Counted from the stretch's first letter, positions 36,051 through 46,043 are shown. The stretch: DNA of 64,000 nucleotides from an endosymbiont of Galathealinum brachiosum (GCA_003349885.1 QFXC01000014.1:1-64000); one strand, 5' to 3'. Notes: generated by a model not told the origin, from the letters alone. Numbers and translations: made by a program.

Positions 36051-36724
36051 GATTTTTGGATTTTTATGCGGGTTTTTGTGATTTTAATAAAATGGACATT
36101 AAATGTCCGTTTACTGTACTTTTACAACCTTATATATCAATAATTCATCCTTTCATTTTTAACATCCCATCAACACCCCTATTATCATTTATGATTCACC
36201 AGGAAATAACAGAACTCTAACGGGATGCAAAACGGCATGCTCCCTATATATCGGGCCCTGCGTATCATCAATCAGAACCTGTTATCTAGCCGATAACAGA
36301 CAATTGTGAGGTTTTCACTTCCCAGAACTTTTACACAATATTTAGTTAATTTTGTATCCTCCTCCCCTGTTAATACAAATTATTATCAAACTATTTAAAG
36401 ATAACTGTAATTTAAGTCTATTAAATATAAAATCTTGTTTATCAGGTCTTGTTTATATATTATGTGTCATAGTTTCGACAAAAAACAATTAATTCATATG
36501 TTTTTATAATTGAATTTATTTGTTGCTGTTTTTGTAGATTACTCTTTTATTTATATATTAATCAGCAACTTATAACTAGTTATAATTATATGGATTTTAT
36601 TTATAACATTAAAAAAACTACCACTAAAACGTAAGCTTCATTGTTAGAGTGTGTTTTTATTGGTTATATAGACACTAAATGCAAAATAATAATTATATAA
36701 ATAAACTAAGGAGTAGTTAGAAAA
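36051..36724. other. Long AT-rich intergenic region before the PEP-CTERM-like gene
   Basis: About 670 bp without a credible reading frame, strongly AT-rich from 36310 on. Unusually long for this window. It must contain the promoter for the 36725 gene, with AAGGAG 11-13 bp before the ATG. I could not identify a sigma-54 site or a riboswitch by eye. Confidence 0.5.
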
Positions 36725-37345
36725 ATGCAAAAGAAACTTTTAACAGGACTATTTTTGTTCAGCATGGCTGGTACGGCAAATGCCGCACTCATCGACAATC
36801 TTGATGGCACCCTCACAGATACCAACACCAACCTCATGTGGCTTCAGGATGCCAATTACGCCATGACTTCGGGCTATGATACTGACGGGGAAATGAACTG
36901 GGATGCTGCCATGGCATGGGCCGACACTCTGGAATTTGCCGGCTATGATGACTGGCGGCTACCCACAACGCCAGGAACTTCTACAGGGTTTACCGATGAA
37001 GGCGAGATGGGCCATCTTTTTTACAACGAAGGAGTTACTTCGTCTGCACCATCTCCCTTTAGCAACGTTAAGACCTACGACGGTTACTGGTATAGTGCAG
37101 GACACGCTCCACTTGATTACAGGGGAGAATCCAGCGCCTGGACCTACAATTTAAACCTTGGCCGTCAGAATGATCGCGATAAGAGATTTAATTATTATGC
37201 ATTGGCTGTTCGTTCCGCTGATGTATCAGTTGCTTATGCATCTGTTGCTGCCGTACCGGTTCCGGGGGCGTTGTGGCTAATGGGATCCGGGCTGATCGCT
37301 TTGGCCGGGCTAAGAAGACGTCAAATTAAATCTCCCACGATTTAA
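36725..37345 (+). CDS. DUF1566-type secreted protein with PEP-CTERM-like sorting tail
   Basis: The 206-residue protein has a signal peptide (TANA cleavage, about residue 20), a DUF1566/Lcl-type domain (LDGTLTDTNTNLMWLQDANY, WADTLEFAGYDDWRLPT) and a C-terminal sorting signal: VPVPGALWLMGSGLIALAGL followed by RRRQ. That tail is the PEP-CTERM/VPxPA class processed by exosortase. No exosortase is in the window. Surface or matrix location is inferred from the tail. Confidence 0.85.
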   Translation: MQKKLLTGLFLFSMAGTANAALIDNLDGTLTDTNTNLMWLQDANYAMTSGYDTDGEMNWDAAMAWADTLEFAGYDDWRLPTTPGTSTGFTDEGEMGHLFYNEGVTSSAPSPFSNVKTYDGYWYSAGHAPLDYRGESSAWTYNLNLGRQNDRDKRFNYYALAVRSADVSVAYASVAAVPVPGALWLMGSGLIALAGLRRRQIKSPTI

Positions 37346-37355
37346 GACATGGCTA

Positions 37356-37383
37356 AAGGCAGGTGCTTCACGGCGCCTGCCTT
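37356..37383 (+). terminator. Stem-loop after the PEP-CTERM-like gene
   Basis: AAGGCAGGTGC (37356-37366) and GCGCCTGCCTT (37373-37383) pair with one mismatch. The T-run is short, so it is a stem-loop that probably, but not certainly, terminates. The rest of the gap to 37662 holds nothing I can name. Confidence 0.65.
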
Positions 37384-37662
37384 AAATCCACCCACAATAG
37401 CTCCTGAACCAGCTTCTCTATGGATTTTCTCCTGAGAAATCACTGGCCTTTTGATTACTCAATAAAACTCACAACAAAACATTAAACCGGCTCGGAGCAA
37501 AAAATTGCGCCTTCCCGGGTAACATCAATTTAATAATTTACTTACTAAAATCAGCTATTTTTGTTAGCTGTCTTCGTATAAAATCCGCCATCAAGTTTTT
37601 GCTTATTAAATACCTCCCAAAATTAATATTTAACTAGCGACACCCTATTATCACTTTCAAAC

Positions 37663-38547
37663 ATGACACAAAAATTAATGAACGACAAAACGATAGCAAC
37701 TCACAACGGTAATTTTCATGCAGACGATGTTTTCAGTATCGCTGCACTTAAGATCATATTTCCTTCTTTTAAGCTCATTCGTACACGTGATTCTGACTTA
37801 ATCGCCAATGCAGATATTGTGGTTGATGTAGGGGGTGTATATGACGCGGATGCAGACCGTTTTGATCATCACCAACGCGGTGGTGCCGGTGAGCGCGAAA
37901 ATGGTATTCCCTATTCCTCATTTGGTTTGATCTGGCAAAAATATGGCCTGGAAATTTGCCAGGATAATCAGGATGTAGCAAATGGGGTTGATTCTGGCCT
38001 GGTATCAACGATTGATGCTATCGATTGCGGTCATGTCGAGGGAATTTATGACGGTATCAGCCTTAGCCAGACTATTGGAATGTTTAACCCGACCTGGCAA
38101 GAAGATAGTCACTTTGATACCTGTTTTGATGAAGCGGTTGATTTTGCAACACGCGTTTTAACACGATTCATTGCATCTGCTAACGGTGGTATTAGTGCGA
38201 AAGCTATTGTGGCTAAAGCGATTGAAGATGCAGAAGACCCAAGAGTGATTGTATTAGAAAAATATACCCCGTGGAAAAGAACGGTTCACGCCTTATCTGA
38301 AGAAGCGTTATATATGATTTATCCGTCTCAGACTGGGCAATGGAGAATTCAAACGGTACCGGTTGAACCCGGTTCATTCGAAGACAGAAAATCACTACCT
38401 AAACCATGGGCTGGCTTATCTGATAAAGAGCTTAAAGATGTAACTGGAATTGATGATGCCATGTTTTGCCATAATGGTTTATTTATTGCGGGTGCAGAAT
38501 CATTTGAAAGCACAATGAAGATGGCAACCATCGCACTTGAAGTATAA
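37663..38547 (+). CDS. MYG1-family protein
   Basis: The 294-residue protein belongs to the MYG1 (UPF0160) family, metal-dependent DHH-like nucleases. The N-terminus ATHNGNFHADDVFSIAALK carries the first metal motif (H14, H19, D21, D22), followed by DVGGVYD and FDHHQRG. The C-terminal half shows WRIQTVPV and LPKPWAGLSD as in relatives. In eukaryotes MYG1 is a 3'-5' RNA exonuclease; the bacterial role is little known. It is complete; a palindromic element starts 4 bp after the stop. Confidence 0.9.
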   Translation: MTQKLMNDKTIATHNGNFHADDVFSIAALKIIFPSFKLIRTRDSDLIANADIVVDVGGVYDADADRFDHHQRGGAGERENGIPYSSFGLIWQKYGLEICQDNQDVANGVDSGLVSTIDAIDCGHVEGIYDGISLSQTIGMFNPTWQEDSHFDTCFDEAVDFATRVLTRFIASANGGISAKAIVAKAIEDAEDPRVIVLEKYTPWKRTVHALSEEALYMIYPSQTGQWRIQTVPVEPGSFEDRKSLPKPWAGLSDKELKDVTGIDDAMFCHNGLFIAGAESFESTMKMATIALEV

Positions 38548-38551
38548 TAGA

Positions 38552-38600
38552 TGTCAGAGTACACATTGCTAACACTGGAATGCATGTGCTCTGCCACCCT
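38552..38600 (+). repeat. GGGGTCAGAG palindromic element, copy 9 (diverged)
   Basis: TGTCAGAGTACACATTGCTA and GTGCTCTGCCACCC match the left and right arms with several substitutions. It begins 4 bp after the MYG1 stop. Confidence 0.7.
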
Positions 38601-38639
38601 GTAATCAAGTCTAGATTTCCATTTTTAAATTAAAAAATC

Positions 38640-39317
38640 ATGCTCCCTACAACATTACTTGGCACAGCTAACATTCCCAATAACGGTGGTGAACTGAGGT
38701 TAACTCAGCGCGGTGATGAGTTTTCTATTTCTCTAAAAGGTGTAGGCGGCATATTAATGACAAGTCGTGTCCATGGCTCAGAAGTCGCACTGGCTGAGTT
38801 AGGTTGTGCGCATATTCAGGGCAAGGAGAATACGAAGGTATTAGTTGGCGGTATGGGTATGGGCTTCACACTAACCGCTGCACTTAAAGCCGCATCAAAA
38901 AGTTCTGAGGTGGTGGTCGCAGAACTGGTGCCCGAAGTAATTGAATGGAATAAAGGCCCATTAGGTGAATGCTCAGGCAGGCCACTTAATGATAATAGAG
39001 TTGTGGTGAAACTTGGTGATGTAGCAGAGCTTTTTAAAACAAAGCAGCCCACTTATGACGCTGTATTGTTAGATGTTGATAACGGCCCAGAGAGCTTTAC
39101 ACATGCCGACAATAACAAACTGTATTCAAGTGAAAGCTTACAGGCTATACAACAAACACTTAAACCGGGTGGCGTGTTAGCTATATGGTCAGCATGGCAT
39201 GATCCAAAATTTCCTCTACACCTGAAAAAATTCCGCTTTAAGGTTGAAACTAAAACCGTTAGAGCACATAAAGGTAAAGGTAGTCGTCATACAATTTATC
39301 TGGCCAGAAAAATATAA
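38640..39317 (+). CDS. Spermidine synthase-like SAM-dependent protein
   Basis: The 225-residue protein has a spermidine-synthase/methyltransferase fold: the glycine motif KVLVGGMGMGFTLTAAL, the acidic residue in VVAELVPEVIEWNK, and LLDVDNGPESF. A canonical N-terminal beta-hairpin domain is shortened, and the polyamine-binding aspartates are not obvious, so it may be a methyltransferase or a paralogue rather than a true spermidine synthase. Single gene, 92 bp after MYG1. Confidence 0.78.
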   Translation: MLPTTLLGTANIPNNGGELRLTQRGDEFSISLKGVGGILMTSRVHGSEVALAELGCAHIQGKENTKVLVGGMGMGFTLTAALKAASKSSEVVVAELVPEVIEWNKGPLGECSGRPLNDNRVVVKLGDVAELFKTKQPTYDAVLLDVDNGPESFTHADNNKLYSSESLQAIQQTLKPGGVLAIWSAWHDPKFPLHLKKFRFKVETKTVRAHKGKGSRHTIYLARKI

Positions 39318-39419
39318 GCGTTAAATAACTAAAGGTACCAGAGTAATTAAAATAAAAGGATGTTGACAAAGATAACCATTGGCCTTAATAATTATTTTTG
39401 GCTAGCGTTTATCTATTGA

Positions 39420-39450
39420 TAATTAGGGTCAGACTGGTATGGTGAATCAG
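39420..39450 (+). repeat. Possible left-arm remnant of a GGGGTCAGAG element
   Basis: TAATTAGGGTCAGACTGGTA resembles the left arm, but no right arm follows. Weak; it lies in the 243-bp gap before the cytochrome gene. Confidence 0.35.
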
Positions 39451-39560
39451 CTATAGGCGCCACACTCAGTTATCTAATTTAAAGATATTGTAAAGCGATT
39501 ATAAGCGTTGGAGTTTGTTATCTCACCCCATGCTACGTGCTTTACAGAGGAGAATATAAG

Positions 39561-40004
39561 ATGAATATTCGAAAGAAAACTATATCAATAACAAGCCCTG
39601 GTGTTGTGGCGGCTACCGCTCTGTTACTTACCGTCTCACCTGTTCAAGCAAGCTCAGTGGGTGAAGCCCTATATATGCAACACTGTTCGGTGTGTCATCA
39701 ACCTGGCGGCAAAGGCATCCCCGGTTTCTTTCCGCCCCTGGCTGACAACACTCGGGTGAATTCAGACGATGCGGCTACAATTCAGAAGTATTTGCGTCGG
39801 GTCATTTTCGGCTATCACGGTGGACTTATCGTGGACAACCAGATGTACTCCGGCAGGATGCCACCCATTGGATACGTCGGCCGCCTTAACGACAGCGAAC
39901 TACTCAATCTGATTAATTATCAGCGCTCTGCCTGGGGCAGTAACGCCAGAGCCATAACATTCACCGAGCTTGCCAAAGCGCGGAAAGCTGGCAGTCTAAA
40001 ATAA
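39561..40004 (+). CDS. Class I c-type cytochrome, periplasmic
   Basis: The 147-residue protein starts at ATG 39561, with GAGGAG 10-12 bp upstream. A signal peptide ends near VQA (about residue 30). One haem is attached at C42-S-V-C45-H46, and the likely axial methionine is in SGRMPPIGYV. The KGIPGFFPPLADN segment is typical of single-haem cytochromes that accompany oxidases or dehydrogenases. No partner enzyme lies beside it. A palindromic element starts 14 bp after the stop. Confidence 0.88.
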   Translation: MNIRKKTISITSPGVVAATALLLTVSPVQASSVGEALYMQHCSVCHQPGGKGIPGFFPPLADNTRVNSDDAATIQKYLRRVIFGYHGGLIVDNQMYSGRMPPIGYVGRLNDSELLNLINYQRSAWGSNARAITFTELAKARKAGSLK

Positions 40005-40018
40005 GCTACTAAATAAAC

Positions 40019-40070
40019 GGGCTCAGAGAACAATTGTTTTTAATATTAGTGCAAATTGATCTCTGACCCA
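40019..40070 (+). repeat. GGGGTCAGAG palindromic element, copy 10
   Basis: GGGCTCAGAGAACAATTG and TTGATCTCTGACCCAG flank TTTTTAATATTAGTGCAA, and the conserved ATTAAT flank is present. It lies between convergent genes. Confidence 0.9.
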
Positions 40071-40094
40071 GATTAATGCGGCAAAATATAACCG

Positions 40095-41279
40095 TCAAGA
40101 GCTACCGTAGTATTGTTCAATTCGATCAAATGCCAGATTAATAGAATATTCATCAACACAATATGCCATGCGAACATACCCTTCACCTGAAGGACCAAAT
40201 GCACTTCCCGGTGTGACCGCCACTTTTACATTATTTAATAAATCAATTGAAAACTGCCAGGACGTTGTATGTTCAACCATAATTTTTGGAAAAACATAAT
40301 AGGCACCCTCAGGTTTCTGATATTCGAAAACATGTGGCACATTATTTAAACGCTTTTCAATAAGGTCTCTTCTCGATGACAATACACCCTGAAATATTTC
40401 TTTATGATTAGATTCTTCAGACAGGGCAACCATACCCGCAAGCTGAGAAATACGAGAGGCACAAATCATCGTAGCATCATGAACTTTTAAGGCCTCATGT
40501 TTTAACTCTTCAGGCATCACCATATAACTTAGTCGCCAGCCACTCATTGCATATGATTTGGAAAAAGAATACAAATACACTACATGATTTTTAAATTCTT
40601 CAACGGAGGCTAAATTAAAATAATGTTCGCTGTTTTCATATAAAAAGTCACTATAGGGGTCATCAATAATAATTAAAATATTATGTTCTTTTGCGATACA
40701 CCCCACTTTCATTAAATCTTCTTTTCTAAAAATTTTACCTGTTGGATTCGAGGGTGATACCAGAACAATGGCCTGCGTTTTATCTGTTATGAGAGATGGT
40801 AACTTTTCTATATCGAGTTGCCAGTCATTCGCTTCATCTAGCTGCCAGTAAACAGGTGTACCATTGAACAAAACAATTTGCTGTATGTGTGATGCAAAAC
40901 AGGGATCCGTTAGAATAATTTCATCACCCGGATCTAACATGGTGTGAAACAGGGTATTTAACCCCTGCATATTACCGGAGCTAATCATCACGTTTTTATT
41001 CGCATCAACATTTCTGCCGGTTTTATTATAATGTGTCGTAACAACTAACTCTCGTAATGCTAATAAGCCATCAGGCAAGGTATATTTACCGGCATCTTCA
41101 TCGGTATCAAGATACGACTTCACTCCCTTTCGAATGTATTCTGGCGTTTGAAATGACGGCAAACCCCAGGTAAGTGAAACAGAATCAGGAATTTTTGCAC
41201 TGCGAATTGCCATTTCTTTAATGGCTGATATCTGTGCCTCATGCACATATTTTGAAACAATATCAGAGATAAATGTCAT
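40095..41279 (-). CDS. PLP-dependent class I/II aminotransferase (nifJ operon)
   Basis: The 394-residue fold-type I aminotransferase has LVSPSNPTGKIFRKEDL, IIDDPYSDFLY, and SFSKSYAMSGWRLSYMV with the Schiff-base lysine (about K238). The N-terminus (SLTWGLPSFQTPEYIRKGV) suggests an aromatic/branched-chain or kynurenine-type enzyme, different from the one at 2784. It starts 3 bp after the DHOD-like gene stop, in one operon with nifJ. The 2-oxoacid it makes or consumes is unknown, but pyruvate or an aromatic 2-oxoacid fits the operon. Confidence 0.88.
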   Translation of the reverse strand: MTFISDIVSKYVHEAQISAIKEMAIRSAKIPDSVSLTWGLPSFQTPEYIRKGVKSYLDTDEDAGKYTLPDGLLALRELVVTTHYNKTGRNVDANKNVMISSGNMQGLNTLFHTMLDPGDEIILTDPCFASHIQQIVLFNGTPVYWQLDEANDWQLDIEKLPSLITDKTQAIVLVSPSNPTGKIFRKEDLMKVGCIAKEHNILIIIDDPYSDFLYENSEHYFNLASVEEFKNHVVYLYSFSKSYAMSGWRLSYMVMPEELKHEALKVHDATMICASRISQLAGMVALSEESNHKEIFQGVLSSRRDLIEKRLNNVPHVFEYQKPEGAYYVFPKIMVEHTTSWQFSIDLLNNVKVAVTPGSAFGPSGEGYVRMAYCVDEYSINLAFDRIEQYYGSS

Positions 41280-41282
41280 GAT

Positions 41283-42287
41283 TTAATCCTTATTAGAACG
41301 ATAACTTTTGATCACATCTCTATAATTACTGTGCTCATAACTGGCCGGATCAATTGCACAAAACTGGCTTACACTACCCTGCATCTGTTTAATAGATTCA
41401 TATTCACGATCGGTTAACCAGTGAGTAAGTTGCAGTAATAACTCAGCAATATACTCAGGGCCTTTATTCAGTAACACACTGCATAGATACACGGCATCTG
41501 CACCCGCCAATAACGCCTTAATAATACTTTCAACCGTATAAAATCCACCGGTTGCCGCAAGAGATAAATCGACGCGACCTCTAATGAGCGCTATCCAACG
41601 AATTCGAAGCAAAGCCTCTGTAGAATTAGACAATTCAAGCTGCGGTTTTATTTTTAACGTTTCAAGATCAATATCTGGTTGATAAAAACGATTAAACAGC
41701 ACAACACCATCAGCGCCTTCAGTTTGTAGTTTCGACACCATATTAGAAACCGATGAAAACTGTGGGGACAACTTCATGCTTACCGGTATATTAATGTGCT
41801 GGCGCAAGGCCTTTAGTAAATCCAAATAACGCTGCTCAACGTCGATACCACTTTGGGTGGGATCGGCAGCAACATAATAAACATTTAATTCCAGTGCATC
41901 CGCACCTGCCTGCATCAAGTCTTTTCCGTAATCAATCCAGCCGTTATTTGTAATACCATTTAGGCTGGCAATCACTGGAATGTCTAATGCAGATTTAAGC
42001 TTCTGTAAATGTTCGAGATAATTATCAAGCTCACCTTTATATTCTTCTGGTACAGGGTGATAAGAGTCTGCTTCAAGGTGACCTAAACTCTGTGAGTGCA
42101 CAAATGACTCAAGCTGTTTTTGTTCATGCTGAATACTTTCTTCAAACAATGAAGGTAAAACAATAGCGGACGCTCCGGCCTCCTGCAGGCGCTTAACATC
42201 ATCTAAATTTGCAGTAAGTGGTGACGAAGATGCAACTAGAGGATTGTTAAGTGTTAAACCAAGATATTGTGTGCTTAAATCTACCAT
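41283..42287 (-). CDS. Dihydroorotate dehydrogenase-like flavoprotein
   Basis: The 334-residue TIM-barrel protein has the DHOD-like N-terminus VDLSTQYLGLTLNNPLVAS, PVIASLNG, ALELNVYYVA, VSMKLSPQF and ATGGFYTVESIIKALLAGAD at the phosphate-binding end. Instead of pyrimidine genes it sits in a nifJ operon, so it is a DHOD-like protein of other use, perhaps redox coupling with ferredoxin. Its start codon directly abuts the nifJ stop (TAG then ATG), indicating tight coupling. Homologues beside nifJ occur in other anaerobe-associated bacteria. Confidence 0.85.
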   Translation of the reverse strand: MVDLSTQYLGLTLNNPLVASSSPLTANLDDVKRLQEAGASAIVLPSLFEESIQHEQKQLESFVHSQSLGHLEADSYHPVPEEYKGELDNYLEHLQKLKSALDIPVIASLNGITNNGWIDYGKDLMQAGADALELNVYYVAADPTQSGIDVEQRYLDLLKALRQHINIPVSMKLSPQFSSVSNMVSKLQTEGADGVVLFNRFYQPDIDLETLKIKPQLELSNSTEALLRIRWIALIRGRVDLSLAATGGFYTVESIIKALLAGADAVYLCSVLLNKGPEYIAELLLQLTHWLTDREYESIKQMQGSVSQFCAIDPASYEHSNYRDVIKSYRSNKD

Positions 42288-45200
42288 CTACTCACCCTCC
42301 CCGTTATGCTTTGTGGTATTTGCATTTTTCTGAGCTTTAACAAGCGATGCCAATTTTCTATGAGGTGGTTGAGTTGAATTATCTTCATCCCAGGGCAAAC
42401 CTGCGAGTTGCTCATAAAAGTGATAACGATGTACAACATCTTGCTGTGATTGTTCTAACATTTTTTCAGCATCATCAGGGTGCGTTCGCCACAGCATATT
42501 AAATCGAACTTCTGTTTCGATAAATTCTCGATACGGAATGGATGGTGCCTTGCTATCAAGATGTAAAGGATTAATACCTTTCTTAGCATTTTGTGGGTTA
42601 TAACGAAATAAAGGCCAATGCCCGCTATCAACCGCCAATTGCTGCTGTTGATGATTATTTTTTAAATCAATCCCATGCGCAATGCAAGGAGAGTAAGCAA
42701 TAATAAGTGATGGCCCTTCATAAGCTTCTGCCTCATTAAACGCATGAATGGTTTGAATATCTTTAGCACCATAAGCCACATGCGCCACATATACATTTTC
42801 ATAATCCATTGCTAACAGAGCCAGATCTTTTTTAGGTGATGGTTTTCCTCCAGCAGAAAATTTTGCCACGGCACCACGTGGTGTGGCTTTTGAAGTTTGT
42901 CCACCGGTATTGGAGTACACCTCGGTATCCAATACCAGTATATTAACATCACGCCCCGAAGCTAGCACGTGATCTAAACCGCCATAACCAATATCGTAGG
43001 CCCATCCATCACCGCCAATTATCCAGACACTTTTACGTGACAAGGTATCTAGAACAGTTAGCAGTTCCTGTGCAATGAATGTATCTATTGATAGTAATTT
43101 TTCACGCACTTTATGCAGACGATCACGCTGTTTCTCAATACCTGCTTCCATTGATTCATCAGCTGACAAAATTTCATCAACCAGTGTTTCACCTAACTCT
43201 GCTTTTAGTTGCACTATTAATTCTGTTGCATATTGTTTTTGTTTATCAACAGATAATCGCAAACCCAGGCCAAACTCTGCATTATCTTCAAATAATGAGT
43301 TCGACCATGCAGGTCCTCTACCATGTGCATTTATTGTCCACGGCGTAGTCGGTAAATTTCCACCATAAATAGATGAGCAACCCGTGGCGTTTGCTACTAA
43401 CATTCGATCACCAAACAACTGACTGGCCAGTTTTATATATGGTGTTTCACCACAGCCTTCACATGCACCCGAAAACTCAAATAAGGGCTGTAATAACATG
43501 GCACCCTTTATAGTATTAGTTTTAAGCAAGGTGCGATCATAATCAGGTAATCCTAAAAAGAACTCCCAGTTTACCTTTTCCTGCTGACGTAATTCGTCAG
43601 TATAAGAAACCATGTTTAATGCTTTATTGCTAACATTCGTCTTGTCGTGTATTGGACAGATATCGACACACAAACCACAACCCGTACAGTCCTCAGGTGA
43701 TATCTGGTAACTCATCAAGAGATTTTGTGGGAAGTCTTTACCTTTAACAGCCATTGACTTAAATAGCACTGGCGCAACATCAATAAAGGACTCGTCATAT
43801 ACTTTGCTACGAATTACCCCATGTGGACACACCAATGGACACTTACCACATTGAATACAAAGGTTTTCATCTAACACAGGAATTTCTAAGGCAATATTAC
43901 GCTTTTCATATGCAGCGGTTCCCAGCGGATAACTACCATCTACAGGAAACAGACTCACCGGAATCTGGTCTCCACGACCGGCAATAATTTCATTGGTCAC
44001 TTTTTTAACAAAATCAGGAGTAAACTCTGATAGCTGATCATTTATTTCTGTCTGCCTGGTAACCTGTTCTGGCACGTCAACTTTATTCAGGTTTTCCAAT
44101 GCTCTATCTATGGCTTTAAAATTAAACTCTATTAAACGTTGGCCTTTTTTTCCATAGGTTTTTTTAACTGCCTGTTTTATTGACTGGATAGCCTGCTCTT
44201 TTGGTAAGATTCCAGAAATAGAAAAGAAACAGGTTTGCATAATGGTATTAATACGTTTATCCATGCCAGCTAAATCTGCCACTTTATACGCATCAATAAC
44301 ATAGAACTGTATCTGTTTATCAATCATCTGTTGTTGCATAAGTAACGGTAAACTGTGCCAAACCTTTTCAGGTGTTACAGATGTGTTTAATAAAAAAACA
44401 GCATTATCCGCTGCCATGTCCAACATTGGATATCGTTCAAGAAAAACCGGTTGGTGACAGGCAACAAAGTTTGCGTCTTCATCGCCAATTAAATACGTTG
44501 AATGAATGGGTTTATTATCAAAACGTAAATGTGAAACAGTCACTGCACCTGATTTTTTTGAATCATAAACAAAATAACCCTGTACAAACTTATCAGTACA
44601 CTCACCAATAATTTTTATACTGTTTTTATTGGCACTCACCGTGCCATCACTACCTAACCCGTAAAAAACTGCCTGGAAGGTATCTTTGTGTGCGTCTGTG
44701 CGGAACGTTTTATCCCAGCTCAAACTGCTGTGCGTGACATCATCATATATGCCAATCGTAAAATTATTTTTAGGGACTACTACATTCAACTCATCAAAAA
44801 CAGCTTTAACCATACCGGGTGTAAATTCTTTGGATGATAGCCCAAATCGACCGCCAATGATTTTTGGCATCTGTGTAAATCTGGAATCTTCTGCTGCAAC
44901 ATGTTGTGCAAGTGCTGTGACTATATCTTTGTATAATGGTTCTCCATCTGATCCTGGCTCTTTGGTTCTATCGAGTACAGCAATTTTACGAACGCTTGCG
45001 GGTATCGCTTTAATTAAGGCCTCACTATCCAGTGGCCTGAACAAGCGTACTTTAATCAACCCAACTTTTTCACCCTTCTCACAGAGGTGCTCTACAGTTT
45101 CATGTACGGCCTCTGCACCGGATCCCATTAAAATAATAATGCGTCCGGCTTCAGAAGAACCAAGGTAATCGAATAAATTGTACTGCCGCCCTGTAAGCTG

Positions 45201-45968
45201 TGCAAACTCATCCATTACCTGTTGCACCTTCGCAGGCATTGTCTGGTAATACGTATTAACCGATTCTCTGGTCTGAAAAAAAACATCTGGATTTTGAGAA
45301 CTGCCACGTAATACAGGATGCTCCGGTGTTAATGAGCGTTGACGATGCTGTGCCACGTTATCTGGCTTGATCAACTGTTTAATTACACTGCTATCAATTG
45401 AGGTCACTTTTGTTACTTCATGGGAAGTTCTAAAACCATCAAAAAAATGTACAATCGGTATACGTGATTGTAATGTTGCAGCCTGAGCAATGAGCGCCAT
45501 GTCCATCACTTCCTGCGGCGAATTAGAACACAGAAAAGCAAAACCGCTGGTACGTGCAGTCATCACATCACTGTGATCACCAAAAATTGATAATGCCTGT
45601 GCAGCCACAGAACGTGCTGCAACATGAAAGACTGCAGGTGAAAGCTCACCTGCAATTTTGAACATATTCGGGATCATTAATAATAATCCCTGCGATGCTG
45701 TAAAGGTAGTGGTTAATGCTCCTGCCTGTAGCGAACCATGAATTGCACCTGCCGCACCACCTTCACTTTGCATTTCGATAATATTAGGAACCGTTCCCCA
45801 TATATTGGGTTTTTGACGAGATGCCCATTCATCCGCCCATTCACCCATAGGTGAAGCAGGCGTTATCGGGTATATTGCAATGACTTCATTGGTTTGATAA
45901 GCAATAGTTGCTGCAGCCTGATTACCATCAATTGTTACTGTTTGAGTTTCGAGCATTAGCGACATCAT
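42288..45968 (-). CDS. nifJ: Pyruvate:ferredoxin (flavodoxin) oxidoreductase
   Basis: The 1226-residue single-chain enzyme converts pyruvate and CoA to acetyl-CoA, CO2 and reduced ferredoxin/flavodoxin. Domain order is visible: the pyrimidine-side domain I (IAIYPITPASPMGEW), domains II-III, two 4Fe-4S motifs CIQCGKCPLVC and CTGCGLCVDIC, the CEGCGETPYIK cluster site, and the TPP site GDGWAYDIGYGG with NTGGQTSKATPRGA. The start is uncertain by four residues (45968 or 45956). It is first in nifJ-DHOD-aminotransferase, suggesting low-oxygen pyruvate use. Confidence 0.95.
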   Translation of the reverse strand: MMSLMLETQTVTIDGNQAAATIAYQTNEVIAIYPITPASPMGEWADEWASRQKPNIWGTVPNIIEMQSEGGAAGAIHGSLQAGALTTTFTASQGLLLMIPNMFKIAGELSPAVFHVAARSVAAQALSIFGDHSDVMTARTSGFAFLCSNSPQEVMDMALIAQAATLQSRIPIVHFFDGFRTSHEVTKVTSIDSSVIKQLIKPDNVAQHRQRSLTPEHPVLRGSSQNPDVFFQTRESVNTYYQTMPAKVQQVMDEFAQLTGRQYNLFDYLGSSEAGRIIILMGSGAEAVHETVEHLCEKGEKVGLIKVRLFRPLDSEALIKAIPASVRKIAVLDRTKEPGSDGEPLYKDIVTALAQHVAAEDSRFTQMPKIIGGRFGLSSKEFTPGMVKAVFDELNVVVPKNNFTIGIYDDVTHSSLSWDKTFRTDAHKDTFQAVFYGLGSDGTVSANKNSIKIIGECTDKFVQGYFVYDSKKSGAVTVSHLRFDNKPIHSTYLIGDEDANFVACHQPVFLERYPMLDMAADNAVFLLNTSVTPEKVWHSLPLLMQQQMIDKQIQFYVIDAYKVADLAGMDKRINTIMQTCFFSISGILPKEQAIQSIKQAVKKTYGKKGQRLIEFNFKAIDRALENLNKVDVPEQVTRQTEINDQLSEFTPDFVKKVTNEIIAGRGDQIPVSLFPVDGSYPLGTAAYEKRNIALEIPVLDENLCIQCGKCPLVCPHGVIRSKVYDESFIDVAPVLFKSMAVKGKDFPQNLLMSYQISPEDCTGCGLCVDICPIHDKTNVSNKALNMVSYTDELRQQEKVNWEFFLGLPDYDRTLLKTNTIKGAMLLQPLFEFSGACEGCGETPYIKLASQLFGDRMLVANATGCSSIYGGNLPTTPWTINAHGRGPAWSNSLFEDNAEFGLGLRLSVDKQKQYATELIVQLKAELGETLVDEILSADESMEAGIEKQRDRLHKVREKLLSIDTFIAQELLTVLDTLSRKSVWIIGGDGWAYDIGYGGLDHVLASGRDVNILVLDTEVYSNTGGQTSKATPRGAVAKFSAGGKPSPKKDLALLAMDYENVYVAHVAYGAKDIQTIHAFNEAEAYEGPSLIIAYSPCIAHGIDLKNNHQQQQLAVDSGHWPLFRYNPQNAKKGINPLHLDSKAPSIPYREFIETEVRFNMLWRTHPDDAEKMLEQSQQDVVHRYHFYEQLAGLPWDEDNSTQPPHRKLASLVKAQKNANTTKHNGEGE

Positions 45969-46043
45969 CCTCTACGGCAAGTTAATTTCAAACATACACA
46001 ACTAAACTATCAACAATATTTAAAATAACATTCGTAATAATAA

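Noticed and set aside
23418-40094. A complete chromosomal integron
   Set aside because: Only three attC-like sites are found and no integrase, attI or regular one-site-per-gene spacing is visible, so it is reported only as a hypothesis.
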